Assembly (NCBI GenBank): GCA_041178405.1
Contig: JBEGVK010000183.1
Location: 1-17,270, forward strand
DNA length: 17,270 bases
From: UBA668 sp041178405
GTDB lineage: Bacteria > Actinomycetota > Acidimicrobiia > Acidimicrobiales > Ilumatobacteraceae
Reading direction: 5' to 3'
Shown: piece after piece, positions 7,018 through 13,900 of the stretch
Layout: each line of letters opens with the position of its first letter
Numbering within the stretch: the stretch's first letter is position 1
Position numbers and translations under genes: made by a program
The notes under the pieces: model-generated
Databases searched by the model: none
The model's input: only the letters and a program-made list of their open reading frames with translations
Told to the model about the DNA's origin: nothing

Positions 7018-8067
7018 TCACCAGCTCGTCGAACGAGCCACGCCGGTGAACTCCTGCAGGCGCACTCCCAGCGCAACGGTGCGCGCCAGCAGGTCGAGCG
7101 GCCGCATCGAGTCATCGGATGGCGAGTGCACACCCGGTGCCAGCGAGTCGCCGGCATCAAGCAACGCCATCGTCACAGCAGCACACACCGCCGCCGCCAG
7201 ATCGGCGGTCGCACCGGCCGCACCGGCGATCACATCGTGGCGGGCTCCGTCGGCGCGAGCGCCGCGAGCCTCGGCTCGAACCGCGCCAAGGTCGCCCGAC
7301 GCATGCGGCGGCGTGAGCATCGGCAGCCGCGCCGTGAGCCGGTCGCGACGAGTGGCCGACACCCGAGCCGACAGGCGCTCGACCGACGGGAACGACCGAC
7401 GCAGCAGCACCGGGTCGGCGATCGCTGCCCGGTAGCAGTCGTGTGCAGCGATCGGCTCGGGAAACCACACCAGCTCGCGCCCACTGCCGCCGGGCAGCTC
7501 GACCCACTGTCCGTCATGCCACCCGATCGAGCGGCTGCCGAGCGCATCGTGGTGCTGGCGAGCGCATGCAGGGCCGGCGGTTCCGTGCACGGCGATGTGC
7601 AACTCGTCGACCATGTCGAGCTGGGTCGACAGGTACGCCGCAAGCAGGCCGCTCAGCCCAGGCGCCATGCCGGCACCGACCACCGCCCGCACGCCACCGG
7701 CCACTGCAGCCCGATCGAGGTCGAGCATCGCGCGCACATCGGCGAGGTCATCACCGATCGACACCACCGGCACGCCGGCACGGATGCAGCGAGACACCAT
7801 CGGCGCGTGCGGTGACGGCGTGCACAGCACCACCATGTCGGCCACGAGCAGGTCGTCGACGACATCGACGGCAACGGCACCCCGCGGCACCACCACTCTC
7901 GATCCATCACCGGATGCGGTCGCCGCCGGATCGTGCACGGCGACACGAATGCCAGCACGGAGAAGATGGGCCACGACTCGAAAGCCGGTCACACCGCAAC
8001 CCACGACACCGACGATCGCCTGAGGTCGCCTGAGCCTCGCCGCATCACTCTCAGTAGCAGAGACCAC
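7018..8067 (-). CDS. Rossmann-fold NAD(P)-binding protein, dehydrogenase-like, function unknown
   Basis: A 349-residue protein read from a GTG at 8065-8067, preceded by a good ribosome binding site (GGGAGG about 9 nt upstream). Residues 18-28 hold the dinucleotide fingerprint IVGVVGCGVTG (G23-x-G25-x-x-G28). VADMVVLCTPSPHAPM then marks the end of a Rossmann half-fold, with VVSIGDDLADV and GVRAVVGAGMAPGLSGLLAA after it. This layout resembles dihydrodipicolinate-reductase-like or saccharopine-dehydrogenase-like proteins, where GAGMAPG begins the substrate domain. No specific family could be named. It follows the 52-residue gene by 23 nt and may be co-transcribed with it. A link to the sulfur genes further upstream is not evident. 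Confidence 0.85.
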   Translation of the reverse strand: MVSATESDAARLRRPQAIVGVVGCGVTGFRVVAHLLRAGIRVAVHDPAATASGDGSRVVVPRGAVAVDVVDDLLVADMVVLCTPSPHAPMVSRCIRAGVPVVSIGDDLADVRAMLDLDRAAVAGGVRAVVGAGMAPGLSGLLAAYLSTQLDMVDELHIAVHGTAGPACARQHHDALGSRSIGWHDGQWVELPGGSGRELVWFPEPIAAHDCYRAAIADPVLLRRSFPSVERLSARVSATRRDRLTARLPMLTPPHASGDLGAVRAEARGARADGARHDVIAGAAGATADLAAAVCAAVTMALLDAGDSLAPGVHSPSDDSMRPLDLLARTVALGVRLQEFTGVARSTSW

Positions 8068-8090
8068 GAACAGCGCCCTCCCGGCGTCGA

Positions 8091-8249
8091 CTACGGCGAG
8101 GCCGTCGACTCGCCTGCACGCGGCGGCACCGACAGCTCACGCCAGCCGCCTTCCTGCGGTGGCACGCCGCCCTTGCCCCGAATACGCAGCAGTCCGGCAA
8201 TGGCTCCGGCGAGCGACAGCGCCACCATCGCCCTGCGCAACAGCCTCAT
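8091..8249 (-). CDS. Small membrane-anchored protein of unknown function (52 residues)
   Basis: The product starts MRLLRRAMVALSLAGAIAGL. It has a basic N-terminus, one hydrophobic helix (about residues 8-22), then IRGKGGVPPQEGGWREL and a proline/serine-rich end. I recall short actinobacterial proteins with the same layout (an Arg-rich anchor, then RGxGGxPPQxGGWREL), which supports it being a real gene; this is recollection, not a search. The ATG at 8247-8249 was chosen over a longer frame starting at 8387, which would add a low-complexity arginine/serine leader and overlap the TorD gene. TACGCT 8 nt before the ATG suggests a leaderless start. It precedes the Rossmann-fold gene by 23 nt. Confidence 0.65.
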   Translation of the reverse strand: MRLLRRAMVALSLAGAIAGLLRIRGKGGVPPQEGGWRELSVPPRAGESTASP

Positions 8250-8257
8250 GGCGCTGG

Positions 8258-8263
8258 AGCGTA
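8258..8263 (-). promoter_or_regulatory. Candidate -10 element of the 52-residue protein gene (leaderless)
   Basis: TACGCT on the minus strand (AGCGTA on plus) ends 8 nt before the ATG at 8249. It is the same hexamer as before the gene at 484. If used, it would uncouple the small gene and the Rossmann-fold gene from the molybdoenzyme operon upstream. Confidence 0.3.
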
Positions 8264-8322
8264 CCGGCGGCGCTGCGCCACCCGACCGCGGCAGCGAGCA
8301 CCGAACGGCGCACCGACATCGG

Positions 8323-9387
8323 TCAGTCGTCGAGGATCTCGACCGAATGGCCCATGCGACGGAGCGCGTCGACCGCATCGGCCGCACCCGACCCCGAGAC
8401 GCGGATCACCATCTCGCGGTCGTCGTCGCGGTGCAACCCGCGCGCCTCGAGGTCCTGCAGGTAACGGGCTGTCTGCGCGGCGAGGGCCGCATAGTGCTGC
8501 CACGCCAGCTCGGCACCGGGCTGGTCGGCGGCGCGACGGCGGTGTCGATCGACTGCATCTGCCGCCAGCACGGCCCACGGGGACACCAGCTGAGCGATCT
8601 CCCCCGCATCATGGGCGGCGCCCACCAGCGGCACGAGGTTCTGCCGGCCGTCCATCGGACGCCACGGAAAGCCGAGCCGTCGGGCGGCATCGCCGATCTC
8701 GGCCACGCCCAGCCACAGTCCCGACCTCGCCGGCGCCAGCAGGTGACGGGCCAGCCGGCGTGGCCCGAGTCGGCCAATGGGATCGTCGGGTGGCAGTTGC
8801 GACGCATCGAGCAGCGGGAGGGGCCGCAGCCGGTCGATCTCGTCGGCGAGGTAGTGGTCGACCGCCTCGACGAGTTGCTCGTAGGGCGTGCCCGCCGCCG
8901 ACCGTGCAAGGGCGTCGACAGCAAGGCCCGCCCACCATGCCAGGTGATCGGCGAACAGCCGGCGCTGCGCCTCGACGTGGCGCGTCGCCTCATCGGGGCG
9001 GTCGCTGCGCCACGCCGCCGCTTCGAGGCCGACGAGAAATGCATAGGCGCGCAGTTCGAGGCCGAGATGATCGGGCCCTGCGACGCGCCACTGACCCGTG
9101 CGGTGCTCGTCGAACCCGATGTCGTCGTACTGATCGGCCACCCTCGACGCAACAGCCCCACCGCGCTCGGCGGTATCGGATCGAAACACGCTCTCGTATG
9201 GTGCGACCTCGCGCAGGAAGATCCGCTCGAACTCGACGCCGTACGCCGGGTCGGCCAGTGCCGCCAACTCCGGAACCCGCTCGATGTACGGCGCCGTTCG
9301 CGGACCGGGCTCGCTCAGCAGCAGTGCAGCCGACAGCGCCGCGAACGCAGCCCGGCGCTCGGCGATCTCCGCAAGGTCAGTGCTCAC
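8323..9387 (-). CDS. TorD/DmsD-family molybdoenzyme chaperone with a long C-terminal extension
   Basis: A 354-residue protein read from a GTG at 9385-9387, starting MSTDLAEIAERRAAFAALSA. It begins 3 nt after the stop of the molybdoenzyme gene, so the two are almost certainly co-translated. The N-terminal part (about 1-215) is all-helical and carries TorD features: EFERIFLREVAPYESVFRSD, which resembles the conserved Y-E-S-V segment, and HLAWWAGLAVDAL. TorD-type chaperones bind the apo-molybdoenzyme and hold it until the cofactor is inserted. The usual family length is about 180-230 residues, so roughly 140 extra residues follow here. These end in a compact segment, REMVIRVSGSGAADAVDALR to the C-terminus, of unknown role. 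The partner is most likely the adjacent molybdoenzyme. Confidence 0.85.
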   Translation of the reverse strand: MSTDLAEIAERRAAFAALSAALLLSEPGPRTAPYIERVPELAALADPAYGVEFERIFLREVAPYESVFRSDTAERGGAVASRVADQYDDIGFDEHRTGQWRVAGPDHLGLELRAYAFLVGLEAAAWRSDRPDEATRHVEAQRRLFADHLAWWAGLAVDALARSAAGTPYEQLVEAVDHYLADEIDRLRPLPLLDASQLPPDDPIGRLGPRRLARHLLAPARSGLWLGVAEIGDAARRLGFPWRPMDGRQNLVPLVGAAHDAGEIAQLVSPWAVLAADAVDRHRRRAADQPGAELAWQHYAALAAQTARYLQDLEARGLHRDDDREMVIRVSGSGAADAVDALRRMGHSVEILDD

Positions 9388-9390
9388 GCG

Positions 9391-12303
9391 TCAGGCACGA
9401 TACGCAGTCGCCAGCGGCTTCACCGGTCGGGCGAAGTGCAGCGGACGGCGAAGGCCACCCGGCCCGGGACCCGGCCGCGTCTTGGCAAGCCACTCGTGGA
9501 AGACCTCCATCGACTTGCCCGTGTCGACCGCAATGTCGCCATAGCGATCGTCGGCGCGCGCCGGCGACACCGTGACGTGCTGCAGCCAGCAGTGCATCCC
9601 CGAGATCGGATCGGGCTGCACGGGGAAGGTGAGGTTCTGGTGCACTCCGGCATCGCTCCACCACACGCGCTGCGAGTCGGGATCGGCCGAGTCGAAGGTG
9701 GTGACACCGTGCACCTGGCGCATCTGCCACGTGCCATCCGACGACACGCTGCCCGATCCGTAGCCGCGGTCGGGCCCCGACAGCGACACCACGCCAGCGG
9801 TCCATCCGGGGGTGCCGGTTCGCTCATCGAGACGCCAGCGGCCCATGTGGTGCGAGGCGGCCACTACGCCGGGCCGGATGCCCTCGGTGCGCCAGGCGCG
9901 GATGACGAAGTAGCCGGTGCGCGTCGTGACGCGCACCAGGCCGTTCACGTCGATGCCCAGCTGCTCGGCGTCGCTGGGATGGATCCACAGCGGATGCGAA
10001 TGACTCAACTCGGCGAGCCACTTCGCCTGTGCCGAGCGAGTGTGGATGAGGGTGGGCAGGCGGAACGTCGGCAGCAGGATGCGCTCGCCATGGGCAAGGT
10101 CGAGGTTCTCCCAGTGCACGTGCGACGGGATCCATGTGGGCAGCGCATACTCGGGCCATCCCCAGTCGCGCATCGTCGGCGAGAACAGCTCGAGCTTGCG
10201 CGAGGGCGTCGGGAACCCGAAGCGCACCTGACCGTCGATCTCGACACCCACCGAGCCGTCGCCGATGAACGGCATGTGCCCGTTGATGTCGTCGACAGTG
10301 CCGTGCATGCCGGCGGTGCCGGGCACGCGGTACACGCCGATGTCGTCGCGCACGGCCTTGGCGGCCGTGAGCTCTGCAGGAGTGACGACGCGCTCGTGCA
10401 CCTGCTCCTGGTTGCCGGGAATCGCGAACGCCCCGTGGCGGCGCATGTACGCCAGCGGGGTGAGCCCCTCCTTCGCAGCAGCCTCCGGCAGTCCCGGAAT
10501 CGAGTGCTCGAACAGGTGCGAGTAGTACTCATCGATCGAGATCGGCGTGCCGGGCTGGGCAATCGACTCGAAGTGCTCGCGAATGCCGAGCGATCCGTCG
10601 GGGTCGATCTTCCACGACAGGTCGATCCAGAACTCGTGCTCCTCCCACACCTCGCCCGGGTTCACGTCGTAGGTGCGGTTGACCGTGCGGCCCTGCTGCT
10701 CGGCATAGGCCTTCATCACCGGCTGGCGGAAGCCGATCCACCGGCCGAGGTGGGTCTCGTACGAGGCCACGTCGTGCCGCTCCGACGCCACGCCCATCGG
10801 CAGCACGTAGTCGGCGAACCATGCCGTCTCGCTCCAGATCGGCGTGAGCGCCACATGGCACCCGACGAGATCTTCGTTGGTGAGCGCCTCGAGCCAGGTG
10901 AAGCCGTCGGGGTTGGTCCAGATCGGGTTGTAGACACGGGTGAAGTACGTGTCAAGACGGCCGCGGCCCTCCTTCAAGAAGTGCGGCAGCAGGATCGACA
11001 GCTCGTGATGCGTGAGCGGGTACTCCTTCGGCCAGGTGAGCTCGTTCCAGTCGCCGTGCGGATGCGGGTTCTTCGGCGGCACGGGGATGAACTTGTTCCA
11101 GCCGTTCGGACTGGTGCCGCCCTCGGTGCCCACCGAGCCGGTGAGCACGTTCAAGAAGAACAGGGTGCGCGCTGTCTGCCAGCCGCCCTCGTTGCCCGCA
11201 GCCGAGGCGCGCCAGTTGTGCGACGACAGCCGACCGGGCACGGCACGGCCGATGTGCTCGGCGATCTCGCGGATCTTGCGCGCATCGACGCCGCACATGT
11301 GCTCGGCCCGCTCGGGCGTGTAGTCGGCATACAGGTCGATGAGCGCCGGGCCGACATTCTCGAACTCGACCGCCAGGTCGGGCCGGGTCTCGCGCAAGAA
11401 CACGTCCCAGTTCACCCATCGGCGCACGAACTCGCGGTCCCACGTGCCGTTCACCAGCAGCAGACGGGCGATCGCCAGGCAGAGGAACGCCTCGGTTCCG
11501 GGCCACACTGGCAGCCAGTAGTCGCTCATCGATGCCGTGTTCGACAGTCGCGGGTCGACGCAGATCACCTTCGCGCCGCGCATCTTGCCCTCGATGATGC
11601 GCTGTGCGTGAGGGTTGAAGTAGTGGCCGGCCTCGAGGTGCGATGAGATGAGGAAGATCACCTTGGCATTGGCATGATCGCCCGACGGGCGGTCGAAGCC
11701 CATCCATGCCGCATACCCGACCCGCGCGCCAGACGAGCAGATGTTGGTGTGGCTGTTGTGACCGTCGAGCCCCCACGCATGCAGCACGCGCTCCATGTAG
11801 CTGTCGTCGCCCGGCCGGCCGACGTGGTACATGACTTCCTTGTGGCGCCCCTCGCGGAAGGCGGTGCCGATGCGCGAGCCGATCTCCTCGAGTGCCTGCG
11901 CCCATTCGATGCGCTGCCACCTGCCCTCACCGCGTGTGCCGGCACGCTTGAGCGGATACAGGATGCGGTCGGCGTCCTGCACCTGGTTGATCGTCGCCGG
12001 ACCCTTCGCGCAGTTGCGGCCGCGGCTCGCCGGATGGTGCGGGTTGCCCTCGAACTTCTGGATCTCGCCCGTCTCCTTGTCGACATACGCAAGCAGGCCG
12101 CAGCAGGCCTCGCAGTTGAAGCACGTCGTCGGGATGAGGCTGAATCGCCGCTTGGTCGCCTTGCCGTGCGCCCAGTCCTTCGAGTCGAGCTCGACCCAGT
12201 CGTGCCACTGCTCGGCAGGCGGATAGCTGGTGAGCGACGAGCCGGGCATCAGCTTGGGCAGGTCGCCGAGGCCGGCGGCCGTCAGTGTCTCGCGGAGTGA
12301 CAT
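9391..12303 (-). CDS. Molybdopterin oxidoreductase catalytic subunit (DMSO reductase family, cytoplasmic, Soe/Psr-like)
   Basis: A 970-residue protein, in the usual size range for this family. Residues 61-98 hold an FS0 [4Fe-4S] site, C61-x2-C64-x3-C68-x29-C98 (CFNCEACCG then GRNCAKGPATINQ). DADRILYPLKRAGTRGEGRW and IEWAQALEEIG follow, both typical of the family. C189 in HTNICSSGARVGYAAW is the likely molybdenum ligand. The C-terminus has the cofactor-binding domain (LWIHPSDAEQLGIDVNGLV, ASHHMGRW). KRRF at 51-54 superficially resembles a Tat motif but has no hydrophobic stretch after it, so the enzyme is placed in the cytoplasm like sulfite-oxidising SoeA. The start has a GAGGAG ribosome binding site 9 nt upstream. 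Its context (ferredoxin-NrfD fusion upstream, TorD downstream, persulfide dioxygenase at the head of the operon) points to sulfur chemistry. The substrate (sulfite, thiosulfate, polysulfide or another) is inferred. Confidence 0.93.
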   Translation of the reverse strand: MSLRETLTAAGLGDLPKLMPGSSLTSYPPAEQWHDWVELDSKDWAHGKATKRRFSLIPTTCFNCEACCGLLAYVDKETGEIQKFEGNPHHPASRGRNCAKGPATINQVQDADRILYPLKRAGTRGEGRWQRIEWAQALEEIGSRIGTAFREGRHKEVMYHVGRPGDDSYMERVLHAWGLDGHNSHTNICSSGARVGYAAWMGFDRPSGDHANAKVIFLISSHLEAGHYFNPHAQRIIEGKMRGAKVICVDPRLSNTASMSDYWLPVWPGTEAFLCLAIARLLLVNGTWDREFVRRWVNWDVFLRETRPDLAVEFENVGPALIDLYADYTPERAEHMCGVDARKIREIAEHIGRAVPGRLSSHNWRASAAGNEGGWQTARTLFFLNVLTGSVGTEGGTSPNGWNKFIPVPPKNPHPHGDWNELTWPKEYPLTHHELSILLPHFLKEGRGRLDTYFTRVYNPIWTNPDGFTWLEALTNEDLVGCHVALTPIWSETAWFADYVLPMGVASERHDVASYETHLGRWIGFRQPVMKAYAEQQGRTVNRTYDVNPGEVWEEHEFWIDLSWKIDPDGSLGIREHFESIAQPGTPISIDEYYSHLFEHSIPGLPEAAAKEGLTPLAYMRRHGAFAIPGNQEQVHERVVTPAELTAAKAVRDDIGVYRVPGTAGMHGTVDDINGHMPFIGDGSVGVEIDGQVRFGFPTPSRKLELFSPTMRDWGWPEYALPTWIPSHVHWENLDLAHGERILLPTFRLPTLIHTRSAQAKWLAELSHSHPLWIHPSDAEQLGIDVNGLVRVTTRTGYFVIRAWRTEGIRPGVVAASHHMGRWRLDERTGTPGWTAGVVSLSGPDRGYGSGSVSSDGTWQMRQVHGVTTFDSADPDSQRVWWSDAGVHQNLTFPVQPDPISGMHCWLQHVTVSPARADDRYGDIAVDTGKSMEVFHEWLAKTRPGPGPGGLRRPLHFARPVKPLATAYRA

Positions 12304-12317
12304 GTCGGGGATCTCCT

Positions 12318-12360
12318 CGTTCTCAGGTGTGCGGCGTTCTCAGCGCAGCGACGTTCTCAG
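12318..12360 (-). repeat. Three direct repeats CTGAGAACG at exact 17-bp spacing between the NrfD-fusion and molybdoenzyme genes
   Basis: Read on the minus strand, identical 9-bp CTGAGAACG copies lie at 12352-12360, 12335-12343 and 12318-12326, each 17 bp from the next. The first contains the TGA stop of the ferredoxin-NrfD gene, and the third runs straight into the GAGGAG ribosome binding site of the molybdoenzyme gene. They therefore span the whole gap. A fourth copy sits at 13909-13917, at the previous gene junction of the same operon. The role is unknown: it could be a binding site, an RNA signal or a replication-slippage product. Confidence 0.85.
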
Positions 12361-13883
12361 CTCAGCGGCACGGACTGGCCGGCGCGGACAAAGGCATCCT
12401 CGTAGGCGGCAAGACCCGCCAGCACGAGTACCGACGCAACGACACCGAGCACGGTGTTGTCGGTGATGGCCGCGGCGAGTGCCACTGCGCCCGCTGCCAC
12501 CATGCCGACGACGACGCCGAACCAGAAGCGGCCGCGGTAGGCGCCTCGCGTCATCGCCGCCGTGGCCACCTCGACCGACACCGTGCCATGCGACGTCACC
12601 TCGATGGCAACGAGGGCGAGCTGGGCGATGGTGCCGCCGAACAACGACCACAGCAGCAGCGACTCGAGGCCCGCGTCGACATCGAACAGGCTCACCGGGA
12701 TCACCAGCGCCGCCGATCCTGCGCTGACGGCCTGGGCGAGCAGCACCGGCAGCATCAGCGGCGTCTGCCACAGGTCGCGGCCTTCGCACTGCGCGAAGAG
12801 CCACGCCGTATACCCGGCAGTGCCGGCGCCGAACACGATGGCCGGCACCGCGAGGGCCCGCAGCATCGACGGAGAATCCGCCACCGCTGCGAGGAACCAC
12901 AGCGATCCCACCGCACCGAGGCCTGCGAGCACGAAGGCGCCCTTCACCAGCCACGAGCCCCACTGCGGCTTGGTGAAGATGTAGTAGAAGCGCGTCGGCT
13001 GCTTCAGGTCGGCGATGAGCAGGGCGCCGGTGATCGCCGCGAACAGCAGCGCCATCACCGGGGTGTACAGCCCGACGAACGAGCGCTCGTCGCTGTGACC
13101 GGTGAGCGCAGCGAGTCCCGCCACCATGAAGGCGCCGCCGGCGATGCCCTTGGTGACGAGGTACGACGACACCTTTCCCTTCCACGGCATCGGATGCGCC
13201 GTGGTGTAGGCGGTGCGGGCAACGAGGTTGGCGTCGATGCTGGGCGTGCTCACCGAGATGGTCGGGTGGTGCACCGTCGTGTCGGCCCAGATCATGCCGT
13301 CGTCGCGGATCTTGGTGCGCAGCGGATCGAGCGCCGCCTCATCGGCACCCTTGTAGAAGACGTGCGGCTTGGTGCCCTGCTCGGGGGCGCGCACCTTCGT
13401 GTCGTGCCGGCTGAGCATCGTCGAGATCCGCGACTCGGGATCATCAAGGTCGCCGGCAATGATCGACTGCGTCGGGCACACCACCACACAGCTCGGCTCG
13501 AGCGACAGTTCGACGCGGTGCGCGCAGAAGTTGCACTTATGGGCGGTCTGCGTCTCGGGATTGATGTAGAGCGCGTCGTACGGGCAGGCGTTCATGCACG
13601 ACTTGCACCCGATGCAGCGCGAGTCGTCGAAGTCGACGATGCCGTCGGCACGGTTGAACAGCGCCGTGGTGGGGCAGATCTTCACGCATGGTGCGTCTGC
13701 GCAGTGGTTGCAGCGGTTCACCGAGTAGAAGCGACGCGACTCGGGGAACTCGCCCTTCTCGATGTACTTCACCCACGTGCGGTTCACGCCGAGCGGCACA
13801 TCGTGCTCGGACTTGCAGGCAACAGTGCAGGCGTGGCAGCCGATGCAGGTGTCCTGGTCGATGAGGAAGGCGTATCTGGTCAC
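12357..13883 (-). CDS. Fusion of a four-cluster ferredoxin subunit with an NrfD-type quinone-interacting membrane subunit
   Basis: A 508-residue protein read from a GTG at 13881-13883. Residues 1-190 form a PsrB/DmsB-like ferredoxin with sixteen cysteines in four groups: 13/16/19/23, 58/61/66/70, 90/93/96/100 and 117/120/132/136, enough for four [4Fe-4S] clusters. After a linker (about 190-230), eight hydrophobic helices follow from KGIAGGAFMVAGLAA to the end. The terminal AFVRAGQSVPLS is typical of NrfD/PsrC. Such subunits pass electrons between a molybdoenzyme and membrane quinone. They are usually two proteins (B and C); here they are one chain. The ferredoxin part has no signal peptide, so it should face the cytoplasm with the catalytic subunit. 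The gene follows the dioxygenase gene by 17 nt and precedes the molybdoenzyme gene by 53 nt. Confidence 0.94.
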   Translation of the reverse strand: MTRYAFLIDQDTCIGCHACTVACKSEHDVPLGVNRTWVKYIEKGEFPESRRFYSVNRCNHCADAPCVKICPTTALFNRADGIVDFDDSRCIGCKSCMNACPYDALYINPETQTAHKCNFCAHRVELSLEPSCVVVCPTQSIIAGDLDDPESRISTMLSRHDTKVRAPEQGTKPHVFYKGADEAALDPLRTKIRDDGMIWADTTVHHPTISVSTPSIDANLVARTAYTTAHPMPWKGKVSSYLVTKGIAGGAFMVAGLAALTGHSDERSFVGLYTPVMALLFAAITGALLIADLKQPTRFYYIFTKPQWGSWLVKGAFVLAGLGAVGSLWFLAAVADSPSMLRALAVPAIVFGAGTAGYTAWLFAQCEGRDLWQTPLMLPVLLAQAVSAGSAALVIPVSLFDVDAGLESLLLWSLFGGTIAQLALVAIEVTSHGTVSVEVATAAMTRGAYRGRFWFGVVVGMVAAGAVALAAAITDNTVLGVVASVLVLAGLAAYEDAFVRAGQSVPLS

Positions 13884-13900
13884 AGTCGGCTCGTTTCGGA

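Noticed and set aside
8250..8387. N-terminal extension of the 52-residue protein up to 8387
   Set aside because: The added residues are Arg/Ser low-complexity and would overlap the end of the TorD gene.
7933..11646. A 1237-codon open frame on the plus strand, antisense to the TorD and molybdoenzyme genes
   Set aside because: Its translation is rich in Arg, His and Ala without domain motifs, and it is the expected mirror of strong third-position GC in the real minus-strand genes.
12139..12152. Possible Tat signal (KRRFSL) in the molybdoenzyme
   Set aside because: It sits about 50 residues in, lacks a following hydrophobic core and runs directly into the FS0 cysteines, so it is not a functional export signal.
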